A DNA stretch of 64,000 bases from contig NZ_JAUSVF010000001.1 in NCBI RefSeq assembly GCF_030814475.1, positions 2,734,001 to 2,798,000 on the forward strand, read 5' to 3'. Below the pieces are notes generated by a model. The model was given only the letters and a program-made list of their open reading frames with translations. It was not told the origin of the DNA and made no database searches. This document shows, one piece after another, positions 1 through 8,884 of the stretch. Source of the stretch: Pararhizobium capsulatum DSM 1112 (GTDB taxonomy: Bacteria > Pseudomonadota > Alphaproteobacteria > Rhizobiales > Rhizobiaceae). Numbering within the stretch: position 1 is the stretch's first letter; every line of letters starts with the position of its first letter. The position numbers and the translations under genes were made by a program.

Positions 1-587
1 GAGAAGAAGCGGTTCAGCGTCGGATTATCGACGGCAAAGCCACCGAGCAGGAACTGCTGGATCCACTCGCCGACCCACGGGAAAGCCGAGAAGAAGCCGG
101 TGATGACGGTCGCGCCCCAGAAGGACATCTGCCCCCAGGGCAGAACATAGCCCATGAAGCCGGTTGCCATCATCAGGAGGTAGATGACAACGCCGAGAAT
201 CCAGAGGATTTCGCGCGGCGCCTTGTAGGAGCCGTAGTAGAGGCCACGGCCGATATGCAGATAAACGGCGATGAAGAAGAATGACGCGCCGTTGGCATGC
301 ATGTAGCGCAAGAGCCAACCGTGGTTGACGTCGCGCATGATCTTTTCGACAGACGTGAAGGCAACGGTGGTTTCGGCCGCATAGTGCATGGCGAGAACCA
401 CACCGGTCAGGATCTGAATGATCAGCATGACCGACAGCATGGCGCCGAAGGTGTAGGCATAGTTCAGGTTGCGCGGAACCGGGTATGAAACAAAGCTGTC
501 ATGGATGAGCCGTGGCAGCGGCAGACGGGAATCGACCCACTTCTCGATTCCACTCGTCGGCATATAGGTTGAATGATCACCACTCAT
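1..587 (-). CDS. petB: Cytochrome b of the cytochrome bc1 complex (partial, 3' end outside window)
   Basis: Reading leftward from an ATG at 587, an open frame runs off the window edge, so about 195 N-terminal residues are visible. They read as cytochrome b: an amphipathic start followed by the transmembrane stretch [20 protein letters not shown], then VVLAMHY, the helix with the haem-ligand region [18 protein letters not shown], and the Qo-side segment [17 protein letters not shown]. The protein is the membrane core that oxidises ubiquinol and carries both b haems. It starts 14 bp after the Rieske gene stop, with GGGGAA about 6 nt before the ATG, so the two genes are one operon (fbcFBC order). 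Family assignment is firm; the C-terminus cannot be seen. Confidence 0.97.
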   Translation of the reverse strand, partial: MSGDHSTYMPTSGIEKWVDSRLPLPRLIHDSFVSYPVPRNLNYAYTFGAMLSVMLIIQILTGVVLAMHYAAETTVAFTSVEKIMRDVNHGWLLRYMHANGASFFFIAVYLHIGRGLYYGSYKAPREILWILGVVIYLLMMATGFMGYVLPWGQMSFWGATVITGFFSAFPWVGEWIQQFLLGGFAVDNPTLNRFF

Positions 588-601
588 AATCAGTATTCCC
601 C

Positions 602-1180
602 TCAACCGATCTTGATGACTGTGTCGGATGTGAACGCAAAAGTCGGAACGGCGAGGTTCATCGGCGCAGGTCCCTTACGAACACGGCCGGCCGTATCGTA
701 GTGGGACCCATGACAGGGACAGAACCATCCGCCGAAATCGCCGGCCTGGCCGAGCGGAACGCAGCCGAGATGGGTGCAGGAGCCAATCATGACGATCCAG
801 TTTTCCTTGTCCTTGCCGGCGGAACGATCAACGTCCGTCGCCTGGGCATCGGCAGGAAGGTTGGCGTTACGCGCAACCGGATCCTTCAGGTCGGCAAGCG
901 CTACAGCCTTGGCTTCTTCGACTTCCTTGTCGGTCCGGTTACGGATGAACACCGGCTTGCCGCGCCACTTGGCTGTCAGAGACATGCCGGGCTGCAGGCT
1001 CGATACGTCGACCTCGATCGAGGCGAGCGCCAGCGTCGAGGCATCCGGCCGCATCTGGTCGATAAAGGGCCAGGCGACCGCAGCCGCGCCGACGACACCT
1101 GCCATACCCGTGGTCAGGTACAGGAAGTCGCGGCGAGTGGGCTCGCCCAGGGTTTCGGTTGTTGTGTCGTGTTCGCTCAC
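602..1180 (-). CDS. petA: Ubiquinol-cytochrome c reductase Rieske iron-sulfur subunit
   Basis: A 192-aa Rieske protein. The N-terminus has the twin-arginine pattern [11 protein letters not shown] followed by one hydrophobic anchor (about residues 22-40), as expected for a Tat-dependent subunit. The [2Fe-2S] ligands are in the CTHLGC and CPCHGSHYD boxes near residues 134-160. Length is normal for an alphaproteobacterial bc1 complex. The start is a GTG at 1180 with AGAGGA upstream; an ATG just before it runs straight into a stop, so GTG is the only reasonable start. Cytochrome b follows after 14 bp in the same operon. The protein moves electrons from ubiquinol to cytochrome c1 at the periplasmic face. 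Confidence 0.97.
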   Translation of the reverse strand: MSEHDTTTETLGEPTRRDFLYLTTGMAGVVGAAAVAWPFIDQMRPDASTLALASIEVDVSSLQPGMSLTAKWRGKPVFIRNRTDKEVEEAKAVALADLKDPVARNANLPADAQATDVDRSAGKDKENWIVMIGSCTHLGCVPLGQAGDFGGWFCPCHGSHYDTAGRVRKGPAPMNLAVPTFAFTSDTVIKIG

Positions 1181-1638
1181 GGCTAAACCATCCTCTCACG
1201 CAATGTATGCGGAAACCGCACTGTCCCCAGCGTTGATCCGCTCCCTCAAGTGCAGTTGAGCGAAAGAACAGCGCCAAATCAATAAGTCGAGGCGCGATTT
1301 GGGTAAAACTTTCATCTTTCCCTCCCCATGCCCCTCAACCGGGCAAAATCCGCAACCTTGAAAAAAGCGCAGATTCCCCGGCAATCCGGCGCGTTCTAAG
1401 CTTGATCGCAAGTTATGTCCAGCCTCCGGCCGGAGAGGTGAGCCACAATGTCGCGGGAAAACAGAAGCCAATGTTTACAAACTGCTTTTCCGCGTGAAAT
1501 GCGCAACACCATAGGCGTTTTCGGCTGTTCTGCTGCGCTCTCGGAAAGCAGGCAAGAGAATCACGCTCCGTGCGGAAACTTCATCGCCGAACGCATACGT
1601 CCGAGGCGGATTGTGCCGGCCACGCGAGCAGAACGCCG
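1181..1638. other. Gene-free stretch upstream of petA
   Basis: This 458-bp interval lies between the start of petA and the stop of the first ABC exporter, both on the minus strand. It must contain the promoter of the bc1 operon. I see no credible coding sequence: the short frames crossing it have no ribosome-binding site or family resemblance. I did not find a clear TTGAT-N4-ATCAA FnrL/FixK site, so control of the operon cannot be stated from sequence. Confidence 0.6.
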
Positions 1639-3507
1639 CTACTCCGCGGCGGCATCCTGGGCGAGAAAACCGCCGGACTGGCGCGCCCAGAGATCCGCAT
1701 AGAGCCCGCCGCGTGAAATCAGCTGGTGATGTGTCCCATCCTCGATGATCCTGCCGTCTTCCATGACGATGAGGCGGTCAAGCGCCGCGATCGTTGAAAG
1801 GCGGTGGGCAATCGCAAGCACCGTCTTTCCCTGCATCAAGCGGTCGAGATTGGACTGGATCGCGGCCTCCACCTCCGAATCGAGTGCGGATGTCGCTTCG
1901 TCGAGTATGAGGATCGGCGCATCCTTCAGCATGACCCGGGCAATCGCGATGCGCTGCCTCTGCCCACCCGAAAGCTTCACGCCCCGCTCACCCACGTGGG
2001 CATCGAAACCCTTGCGCCCATGCAGATCTTCGAGCCGGTTGATGAAGTCGAGCGCCTCGGCCCTCTTGGCGGCATCCGTCAGTTGCCGCTCGCCGGCATC
2101 CGGGCGACCGAAAAGGATATTGTCGCGGATAGAGCGATGAAGCAGAGACGTATCCTGGCTGACAACGCCAATCTGCGCACGCAGTGATTCCTGTGTGACA
2201 TCAGCGATATCCTGCCCATCGATCAGGATACGGCCACCCTGGATATCATAGAAGCGCAGGAGCAGATTGATCAGCGTCGTCTTGCCCGCACCAGAGCGCC
2301 CGACAAGGCCCACCTTTTCGCCCGGCCGGATGGTGAGCGTCAGATTGTCGATGACAGACTGCCCGCGTCCATAATGGAACGAGACGTTTTCGAAGGCGAT
2401 GCCCGGGTGTTTGACGGTCAACTGCGATGCCCCTTCGCGGTCGACCAGTGCGATCGGCTTGGAGATCGTCTCGGCGGCATTCTGCACCGTACCGATATTG
2501 CGCATGATGCCATTGAACTGGACCATCATGCGGCTGAGCAGGAAATTGAGGCGCAAGACGAGGGCCAGCGTGAAGGCAACCGCGCCGGCACTGACAGAAC
2601 CCAAGAGCCAGAGGTGCACACAAAGCGCTACCATGCTGACGATCATGACGCCCGACAGCAGCGCCATGGAGGCGCGAACGCCGGTAATGAAGCGCGTGAA
2701 GCGCAGCAGGCTGTCCTGATAGATTTCGAAACCGCGTCGCATGTAGCGATCATTCTCGTCGTCGCGACCGAAAAGTTTCAGCGTCTGGATGTTGCTGTAG
2801 GCATCGACGATGCGACCATTCAGCATCGAGGCCGCCTCTGCCGTCTCACGCGAATGCCTGCGAATGCGCGGCACGAAGAAGCGGGCGAGCACCGAAAAGG
2901 CGATGAGCCACATGAGCACGACGACCGCCAGCGAGAAATCGAGCTGGCCAACCAGCACAAGTGTCGTCACCGCATAGATGCCGACGAACCAGACGCTTTC
3001 CATGAGCGAGGTCACGACATCGCCCGCTGCCTGCCCGCCCGACCAGACCTTGGTCACGAGTCGTCCGGAAAAATCGTTCTGGAAGAAGGAGACGGATTGG
3101 CGCGCCACATGCACATAGGACTGCCAGCGAACCAGATTGTAGAAGCCCGGCGTGATGATTTGCTGGTCCACCAGCGCCATCAGCAAAGCCACAACGAAGC
3201 GAACAACGCCGATCAGCACCAGCATGCCGAAGAGTTCCGCGCCATGGCGCTCGAGCAATCCGTTCCAACCATCGGAAGGCTGGATCGTGCCGAGGATATC
3301 GACGATACGCCCGACGAACCAAAACAGCGCCGCCTCGATCGCCGCCGACAGGCCGCCGAGTATCAGCATGGCAATGAAAGGCGCCTTTGCCTGGCTGATA
3401 TAAAACCAGATGAAGGGAACAAGTTTTTCAGGCGGCTGCAGTTTCTCCTTGGGCTCGAAGGGCCGAATCCAGTTTTCGAAATAGGCAAAGAGCGAACGCA
3501 GGAGCAT
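1639..3507 (-). CDS. ABC exporter, fused permease and ATPase (first of two adjacent copies)
   Basis: A half-transporter of the MsbA/multidrug exporter type. The N-terminal part holds about six membrane helices; the C-terminal ATPase has Walker A GRSGAGKTTL, Q-loop region VVSQDTSLLHRSIRDN, signature LSGGQRQR, Walker B ILILDEATSALD and the switch histidine in AIAHRLST. I place the start at the ATG at 3507, giving MLLRSLFAYFENW and 622 aa, exactly the length of the paralogue at 4147-6015, whose N-terminus has the same FE-x-x-x-x-P layout. The frame stays open to an ATG at 3579, which would add 24 unlikely residues. It probably works as a homodimer or with its neighbour. The substrate cannot be read from sequence. 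Confidence 0.93.
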   Translation of the reverse strand: MLLRSLFAYFENWIRPFEPKEKLQPPEKLVPFIWFYISQAKAPFIAMLILGGLSAAIEAALFWFVGRIVDILGTIQPSDGWNGLLERHGAELFGMLVLIGVVRFVVALLMALVDQQIITPGFYNLVRWQSYVHVARQSVSFFQNDFSGRLVTKVWSGGQAAGDVVTSLMESVWFVGIYAVTTLVLVGQLDFSLAVVVLMWLIAFSVLARFFVPRIRRHSRETAEAASMLNGRIVDAYSNIQTLKLFGRDDENDRYMRRGFEIYQDSLLRFTRFITGVRASMALLSGVMIVSMVALCVHLWLLGSVSAGAVAFTLALVLRLNFLLSRMMVQFNGIMRNIGTVQNAAETISKPIALVDREGASQLTVKHPGIAFENVSFHYGRGQSVIDNLTLTIRPGEKVGLVGRSGAGKTTLINLLLRFYDIQGGRILIDGQDIADVTQESLRAQIGVVSQDTSLLHRSIRDNILFGRPDAGERQLTDAAKRAEALDFINRLEDLHGRKGFDAHVGERGVKLSGGQRQRIAIARVMLKDAPILILDEATSALDSEVEAAIQSNLDRLMQGKTVLAIAHRLSTIAALDRLIVMEDGRIIEDGTHHQLISRGGLYADLWARQSGGFLAQDAAAE

Positions 3508-3610
3508 GGAACCGATATAGGCTGTTTCGAGAATGTGGCAAATTAAGTTTCTGTCATTCTCGCGGTGAAGGTCCGTCACCGTCAGCCAACTGACAACCCC
3601 TGCCGCACCT

Positions 3611-3706
3611 CTTGCGTCATCCTCGGGTCAGACCCGAGGATCTTCCAGCCTCTCAAAAAATGGAAAGGCTGATGGATGCTCGGCACAAGACCGAGCATGA
3701 CAGAGG
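3611..3706. repeat. RIME-like palindromic intergenic repeat
   Basis: Two hairpins nested in one larger imperfect palindrome. The left arm has CCTCGGGTCAGACCCGAGG (3621-3639); the right arm has ATGCTCGG...CCGAGCAT (3676-3698). The outer flanks (CCTCTTGCGTCAT and ATGACAGAGG) are also complementary with a few mismatches. The layout and the GTCAT-CTCGG wording match the mosaic elements common between rhizobial genes. It sits between the 122-aa gene and the first ABC exporter, where it could form RNA structure in a common transcript. Confidence 0.7.
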
Positions 3707-3748
3707 AGAGATTTTCGAATTTCATCCACAGCGTGAGACGGTACCCCG

Positions 3749-4117
3749 TCACCCTACCTGCTGGTAAAGGCAGAAATCGATCTCGTAGCCGAGCGATGCC
3801 GCAAGCGCCATGGTCGAAGGCTTGAGGCGCAGGTTGAAATCATCGACCGCATCAAGATCGACGTAAGCCGCGATACGGATGCTGTGGCAATGCCCGAAGC
3901 CGCGCAAGGTGGAGAGTTGCGCAGCATAAGCCTCGACATGACGCGCAGCGAAACCTGCGGCGTCCATGCATTCGCCAAGCTGCGGCGGCTCTGCAAGGAA
4001 GCCGCCATTCTTGCCCCAGCAGCATTTCCAGTCAGGATTGATCGCGGCAAAGGCGTCGGAGGCGGCGCTGCGGTCGCCTCCGACCAGGACATCGAACTCG
4101 AAGCGGATCGCGTGCAT
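3749..4117 (-). CDS. Hypothetical protein, 122 aa
   Basis: I do not recognise a family. The protein has no signal peptide or membrane helix. It begins MHAIRFEFDVLVGGD, has mixed alpha/beta-like composition, and contains five cysteines, including a CCWGKNGG motif and GHCHS. The frame has normal rhizobial codon use, unlike the two overlapping frames on this stretch, which are Pro/Arg/Ser-rich shadows. It lies 29 bp after the stop of the second ABC exporter on the same strand, so it is probably co-transcribed with it. The fold, and whether it belongs functionally to the exporters, are unknown. Confidence 0.65.
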   Translation of the reverse strand: MHAIRFEFDVLVGGDRSAASDAFAAINPDWKCCWGKNGGFLAEPPQLGECMDAAGFAARHVEAYAAQLSTLRGFGHCHSIRIAAYVDLDAVDDFNLRLKPSTMALAASLGYEIDFCLYQQVG

Positions 4118-4146
4118 GGCTTCGTCTCCGGCCGGGAAGAGGCGAC

Positions 4147-6015
4147 CTATTCGGCCGCCGCTTCCTTCTCATCCAGCTCATCCTCGTCGTCATCGGCGAG
4201 AAAGCCGCCGGACTGGCGCGACCAGAGGTCGGCATAGAGTCCCTTGTGCGATACGAGCTCGGCATGGCTTCCCGTCTCCACGATCCGACCCGAATCGAGG
4301 ATCACGAGCCGGTCCATCTCCGTCAGCGTCGACAGGCGGTGGGCAATGGCAATTACGGTCTTGCCGGCCATCAGGTCGAAGAGGTTTTCCTGGATCGCTG
4401 TCTCGACTTCCGAATCGAGCGCCGAGGTCGCCTCGTCGAGAATCAGGATCGGCGCGTCCTTCAGGAAGACGCGGGCAATCGCGATCCGTTGCCGCTGGCC
4501 GCCGGAAAGCTTTACGCCCCGCTCGCCAACCTGCGCGTCGAGCGCCCTGCGCCCCTGATTGTCCTCCAACGACTGGATGAACTCCCAGGCATTGGCACGC
4601 TTGGCCGCCGCGATGATGTCCTCATCCGTCGCGTCCGGCCGACCATAGGCGATGTTGTCGCGGATCGAACGATGCAGCAGCGACGTATCCTGTGTCACGA
4701 CGCCGATCTGGCTGCGCAGGCTGTCCTGGGTAACGCCGGAAATCTCCTGTCCGTCAATCAGGATGCGCCCGGACTCCAGATCGTAGAAGCGCAACAGCAG
4801 GTTCATCAGCGTCGTCTTGCCGGCACCCGAGCGCCCGACAAGGCCGATCTTCTCACCCGGTTCGATCTCGAGCGTCAGGTTGTCGATGACGCCCTTGTTC
4901 TTGCCGTAGTGGAAGCCGATCTGATCGAACTTGATCTCACCCTTCTTCGCCGCCAGCCTGTCGGCATTCGGTTCGTCGGTGATGTCATGAGCCTTGGTCA
5001 TCATGCCCATGCCGTCATAGACGGTGCCGATATTCTCAAACAGCGCCGAGACTTCCCACATCACCCACTGCGACATGCCGTTGATTCGCATGGCGAGCGA
5101 CACCGCAATGGCGATCGAGCCGATCGAGATCGCACTCGTCAGCCAGAGATGGATGCCGAGGCTCGCGATCGAAAACAGCGCGATGCAGTTGTTGGTGTAG
5201 ACCAGCACATGAAACAGCGTGACCTTGCGCATCTGGCGATGCACCGTCTGCAGGAACGCATCCATGCTGTCCCTGGCGTAAGCCTCCTCGCGGCCGGCGT
5301 GGGAGAACAGCTTCACCGTGGCGATATTGGTGTAGCTATCGACCACCCTGCCCGTCATCATCGAGCGCGCATCCGCCTGATCCTTGGCAATCTTGCGCAG
5401 GCGCGGAACGAAATAGGCGACGATGCAGATATAGAGCGCCAGCCAAATGACGAGCGGCGCGAGCAACCGCCAGTCGGCAGCCGCCACCACGACCAGCATC
5501 GAGATGAAATAGCTGACGACGTAAACAAAAACGTCAAGAATCTTCATCACCGTTTCGCGAACGGCAAGCGAGGTCTGCATCACCTTGGTGGCGACGCGGC
5601 CGGCAAACTCGTTGGCAAAGAAGGTCATGCCCTGACGCAGCAGGTAGCGGTGCATCAGCCAGCGCGCGATCATCGGATAGTTGCCGAGCAGCACCTGGTG
5701 CATGACCATGGAGCCGAGGGCCACCGCGGAAGGAAGGCCAACCAGCACGATTGCCCCCATCCAGACCAGCCGCGTGCCTTCCGTCTGCAGGAAGGTCGCA
5801 CGATCGGCCGTTGCCAGCCAGTCGACCAGACTGCCGAGGAATTGGAACAGCGCAACCTCGCCGACGGCGATCAGTGCCGAGCAGATCGACATGACGGCGA
5901 GCCACGGCGCTGCCGGCTTGGTATAGTGCCAGCAGAAGGCAAACAGGCCTTCCGGTGGCGCTACCGGCTCCGGTGCCGGATAGGGATTGAGGCGGGATTC
6001 AAACCAGCCGAGCAT
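4147..6015 (-). CDS. ABC exporter, fused permease and ATPase (second of two adjacent copies)
   Basis: A 622-aa half-transporter paralogous to the protein at 1639-3507. It starts MLGWFESRLNPYPAPEP, has a membrane domain of about six helices, and an ATPase domain with GRSGAGKTTL (Walker A), VVTQDTSLLHRSIRDN, LSGGQRQR and ILILDEATSALD. The final segment LYADLWSRQSGGFLADDD is nearly shared with the other copy (LYADLWARQSGGFLAQD), so the pair likely arose by tandem duplication. It also ends in an acidic tail DDDEDELDEKE that the first copy lacks. A 12-bp palindrome lies 36 bp upstream. The pair could form a heterodimer; the substrate is unknown. Confidence 0.93.
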   Translation of the reverse strand: MLGWFESRLNPYPAPEPVAPPEGLFAFCWHYTKPAAPWLAVMSICSALIAVGEVALFQFLGSLVDWLATADRATFLQTEGTRLVWMGAIVLVGLPSAVALGSMVMHQVLLGNYPMIARWLMHRYLLRQGMTFFANEFAGRVATKVMQTSLAVRETVMKILDVFVYVVSYFISMLVVVAAADWRLLAPLVIWLALYICIVAYFVPRLRKIAKDQADARSMMTGRVVDSYTNIATVKLFSHAGREEAYARDSMDAFLQTVHRQMRKVTLFHVLVYTNNCIALFSIASLGIHLWLTSAISIGSIAIAVSLAMRINGMSQWVMWEVSALFENIGTVYDGMGMMTKAHDITDEPNADRLAAKKGEIKFDQIGFHYGKNKGVIDNLTLEIEPGEKIGLVGRSGAGKTTLMNLLLRFYDLESGRILIDGQEISGVTQDSLRSQIGVVTQDTSLLHRSIRDNIAYGRPDATDEDIIAAAKRANAWEFIQSLEDNQGRRALDAQVGERGVKLSGGQRQRIAIARVFLKDAPILILDEATSALDSEVETAIQENLFDLMAGKTVIAIAHRLSTLTEMDRLVILDSGRIVETGSHAELVSHKGLYADLWSRQSGGFLADDDEDELDEKEAAAE

Positions 6016-6484
6016 GACGAAGCTCCTCTAACGCACGATCCTTTCCTAAAGGTTGTGCACAACTTGAATGCTGGAGCAACGACGTCGGGCCTTTGCGGCG
6101 CGCGGCGCTCCGATGGCGAAGGCGGGAAAACCCGCATTCGAAAGCAACATGTCCGGAGGAAGGGCGAGCAAACGTATCAACGCAGCAGCCGGTTCATCCG
6201 GAGCGGCGGTTTCTACGCACGAAACTAACGTAAGGTAAGGCGCGAAACCGATTAGTCCGAAAGGACGGATGCCCAGAGGCGGGCGATCACTGGCAAATTC
6301 ATTCCGGCCTCCTGTGGTTCGCGTTGACGATGTCCCTTGTTAGCGATTTTTCCCGGATTTCACCAGATCGTCTCTGCCGGAATTTTATGCAAGCCTCACC
6401 CGCAGCTTCCGCCTGTTGCCAAATCGGCACAGATTGATTAGGCGCGTCGATGAGTGCCTTGAAATTTGGTGATGAGAGCCCGAA
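6016..6484. other. Divergent intergenic region between an ABC exporter and trmL
   Basis: A 469-bp interval separating the minus-strand exporter from plus-strand trmL. It contains the perfect palindrome at 6051-6062 and must carry promoters in both directions. A 29-codon frame near 6150-6240 has an ATG but no family resemblance, and I do not call it. A long minus-strand frame entering from trmL is a shadow. Confidence 0.55.
6051..6062. promoter_or_regulatory. Perfect 12-bp palindrome upstream of the ABC exporter
   Basis: GTTGTGCACAAC reads the same on both strands and lies 36 bp upstream of the exporter start at 6015. It has no loop, so it is more likely a protein-binding site than a hairpin. 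The binding protein is unknown, and a chance occurrence is possible. Confidence 0.4.
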
Positions 6485-6949
6485 ATGTCCACTGACAGCC
6501 TCCGTATCGCGCTTTACCAGCCGGATATTCCCGGAAACACCGGAACGATCCTGCGTCTTGCCGCCTGCCTCGGGCTCGGCGTCGATATCATCGAACCGGC
6601 CGGATTCGACCTGTCCGATCGCAACATGAAGCGCGCCGGCATGGATTATATCGCGTCGGTCACGCTGACGCGGCACGTCAACTGGGAGCAGTTCGAGAGC
6701 TGGCGGAAATCGGAAGGCAGGCGCCTTATCCTCGCCAGCACCAAGGCGGCGGTGACCTATACCACCCTGGCCTTCCAGCCCGGCGATATCCTGCTTTTCG
6801 GCCGCGAAAGCGCAGGCGTACCCGATCCTGTCCACGACGCGGCTGATCACCGCGTCATCATCCCGATGGTCGGGGGCCAGAGGTCGCTCAATGTCGCGAT
6901 GTCTGTGGCAATGATCACCGGAGAAGCCTTGCGTCAGCTCCGCCCGTGA
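6485..6949 (+). CDS. trmL: tRNA (cytidine/uridine-34-2'-O)-methyltransferase
   Basis: A 154-aa SPOUT-class methyltransferase of the normal TrmL length. Motif 1 is PDIPGNTGTILRLAACLG near the N-terminus; the trefoil-knot cofactor site is LLFGRESAGVPD and IIPMVGGQRSLNVAMSVAM toward the C-terminus. TrmL methylates the wobble ribose of certain leucine tRNAs in the cytoplasm. It is a single gene here: the next gene is on the opposite strand. Confidence 0.94.
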   Translation: MSTDSLRIALYQPDIPGNTGTILRLAACLGLGVDIIEPAGFDLSDRNMKRAGMDYIASVTLTRHVNWEQFESWRKSEGRRLILASTKAAVTYTTLAFQPGDILLFGRESAGVPDPVHDAADHRVIIPMVGGQRSLNVAMSVAMITGEALRQLRP

Positions 6950-7004
6950 CGGTTCATCGCAGGGCGCGACGGGGTCGATCAAAGGATTGCAACCGGAGAC
7001 CGGC

Positions 7005-7265
7005 TCAGTCTGCAGTCGGCAGACGCCGCATCGTGAACTCGATCTCGTTACCCTCGAGCGCCCGCCAGCTTTCCACTTCCGTCCAGTAGGCGGCCTTGGG
7101 CCAGGTATCGAACCATTCCCGCGCCTTGATGCGAGCCTGCTCGCGGTCCAGTCGGAAAGTTTCGCGCACGAAATAGCCGCCTTCCTTGCGGCCGGCGTCC
7201 TGGCGATGACGGGCAATCTGCCGTCGCAGGCCGTCAAGCGGAGGTGCTGCAGGTCGTCTTGCCAT
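7005..7265 (-). CDS. Small conserved hypothetical protein, 86 aa
   Basis: A soluble, highly basic 86-aa protein starting MARRPAAPPLDGLRRQIARHR, with a later segment FDTWPKAAYWTEVESWRALEG. No signal peptide or membrane helix. I recall similar short proteins in rhizobial genomes but know no function. It lies between trmL and hemF on the opposite strand, so it is a single-gene unit. Called on codon use and a compact protein-like sequence. Confidence 0.7.
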   Translation of the reverse strand: MARRPAAPPLDGLRRQIARHRQDAGRKEGGYFVRETFRLDREQARIKAREWFDTWPKAAYWTEVESWRALEGNEIEFTMRRLPTAD

Positions 7266-7456
7266 ACGCCCATCTTTCGCTATGTGAGCACCTCTGAAAG
7301 ATAATCACGCCCTAAAGCTTTTGCGAGTCGGTAATTTCAGCGATCCCAAGCCGTTTACGGGGCTGCGGCGTTGCCTGGATCCGCAAAAGATCAGAGTGTG
7401 CAAAAAACGCGAATCGGCACTTTCCAGCGGGTTCGACACGCCAAAGGATAAAAGTC

Positions 7457-8368
7457 ATGGAAAGACCGGATCTGCCAAAAGGCCTCCCCGCCGATATCGA
7501 AGACAAGAAGCTGCGCGCCAAGGCGTGGTTCGAAACCCTGCGCGATACGATCTGCGCCGGCTTCGAGGCGATCGAGGCTGAGCTGACCGGCCCGTTTTCG
7601 GATCGCGCTCCCGGCCGGTTTACGGCCAAGGACTGGCAACGCGAGGGCGGCGAAGGCGGCGGCGGACGCATGTCGATGATGGAAGGCCGCGTCTTCGAAA
7701 AGGTCGGCGTGCATACATCGACCGTCCACGGCGAGTTCTCGCCGGAGTTCCGCCAGCAGATTCCGGGTGCTGCCGAAGACCCGACCTTCTGGGCCTCGGG
7801 CATTTCGCTGATCGCCCATCCGGTCAATCCCAATGTGCCGGCGGTGCATATGAACACCCGCATGGTCGTCACCACCAGCAACTGGTTCGGCGGCGGCGCC
7901 GACCTGACACCGGTTCTCGACCGCCGCCGCGTCCAGACCGACCCTGATACCATGCTCTTCCATCGTGGTATGGAGATCACCTGCCGCCGCCATGCCGTGG
8001 CAGACTATTCGCACTACAAGGACTGGTGCGACGAGTATTTCTTCCTGAAGCACCGCAACGAAGCACGCGGCGTCGGCGGCATCTTCTTCGACTGGCTGCA
8101 TTCGGAGGAGGAAAAAGGCGGCTGGGACGCAGATTTCGCCTTCGTCCAGGATGTCGGGAAAGCCTTCAACCTGATCTATCCGAAGCTGGTGCGCACGAAT
8201 TTCAACACGCCCTGGACAGAAGCTGACCGCGAGGAGCAGTTGGTCCGCCGCGGCCGTTATGTCGAGTTCAACCTGCTCTATGACCGCGGCACGATCTTCG
8301 GCCTGAAGACCGGCGGCAATGTCGAGTCGATCCTGTCGTCTCTGCCCCCGCTCGTGCGCTGGCCATAG
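7457..8368 (+). CDS. hemF: Oxygen-dependent coproporphyrinogen III oxidase
   Basis: A 303-aa HemF, the usual length. The family signatures are [22 protein letters not shown] near the middle, the conserved HRGMEITC and [10 protein letters not shown] segments, and the C-terminal [20 protein letters not shown]. The enzyme uses O2 to decarboxylate coproporphyrinogen III to protoporphyrinogen IX in the cytosol, a haem-synthesis step. The ATG has AAAGGA 7-8 nt upstream. A strong terminator follows at 8395-8424, so this is a monocistronic gene. No FNR-type box was found in front of it. Confidence 0.97.
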   Translation: MERPDLPKGLPADIEDKKLRAKAWFETLRDTICAGFEAIEAELTGPFSDRAPGRFTAKDWQREGGEGGGGRMSMMEGRVFEKVGVHTSTVHGEFSPEFRQQIPGAAEDPTFWASGISLIAHPVNPNVPAVHMNTRMVVTTSNWFGGGADLTPVLDRRRVQTDPDTMLFHRGMEITCRRHAVADYSHYKDWCDEYFFLKHRNEARGVGGIFFDWLHSEEEKGGWDADFAFVQDVGKAFNLIYPKLVRTNFNTPWTEADREEQLVRRGRYVEFNLLYDRGTIFGLKTGGNVESILSSLPPLVRWP

Positions 8369-8394
8369 TAAGCTGCATTTTCAAAAACAGACAA

Positions 8395-8424
8395 AAACCC
8401 GGCCGCCACACAGCCGGGTTTTTT
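8395..8424 (+). terminator. Rho-independent terminator of hemF
   Basis: AACCCGGC and GCCGGGTT form a stem around a 9-nt loop, followed by TTTTTT. It lies 27 bp after the hemF stop. The A-run on the left side could also let it act on the minus strand for the convergent small gene at 8444. Confidence 0.85.
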
Positions 8425-8443
8425 ATGGGAATGAAACTGCCGC

Positions 8444-8704
8444 CTATTCGCAGACCGTGATCTTCCTGATCTTCAGGTTGCCCCACCTGTCGTATTTCTT
8501 CACCTTCCTGGTGAAGCAGGGCGGTTCGTAATAGGAGGGTCCATCATAGTAGCCAGCGTCGTAGAAGCCGATGCTGAAGTTGCCGCCGTCGTGATGGTGG
8601 CCGTAGCCCCCGATGCCAATGCTGAGGCCACCGGCTTGCGAAGGGGCCGTGAACGAGACGGCGGCAATGGCGACGGCAGCAGCAGAAATAATGAACTTGC
8701 GCAT
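8444..8704 (-). CDS. Small secreted Gly/His/Tyr-rich protein, 86 aa
   Basis: The N-terminus MRKFIISAAAVAIAAVSFTAPSQA is a clear Sec signal peptide, with cleavage expected after SQA. The roughly 62-residue mature part has a GIGGYGHHHDGG stretch, tyrosine pairs (GYYDGP, SYYEPP), and a basic end RKVKKYDRWGNLKIRK with two cysteines. GGGAGAGAT precedes the ATG. Such short periplasmic proteins are frequent in Rhizobiaceae and have no assigned role. It is transcribed toward the hemF terminator. Confidence 0.75.
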   Translation of the reverse strand: MRKFIISAAAVAIAAVSFTAPSQAGGLSIGIGGYGHHHDGGNFSIGFYDAGYYDGPSYYEPPCFTRKVKKYDRWGNLKIRKITVCE

Positions 8705-8884
8705 TGTGATCTCTCCCTGTTGATTTCCGATGGGCTCCCCTCATCCCGTGATTTGAAGATCTCACATGCCCCGTATATTCGCTGTTTCGAATGGAACATG
8801 GCCGAACAAAAGCCCCCGCCGCGCGTTTTGAAGTACCAAGCGGAACGGAACACCGCACTGCTTGCCGAGCAAGGAGGAAGGGTC

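Noticed and set aside
4246..6228. 660-codon plus-strand frame opposite the second ABC exporter
   Set aside because: It is a GC-rich shadow, full of His/Arg/Asp/Gln, with no motif; the minus-strand frame is an obvious ABC exporter.
6299..7273. 324-codon minus-strand frame across trmL
   Set aside because: trmL on the plus strand has all TrmL motifs; the opposite frame has shadow composition.
7266..7456. Possible FNR/FixK-type control site in front of hemF
   Set aside because: I looked for TTGAT-N4-ATCAA and found no convincing match here or before the bc1 operon.
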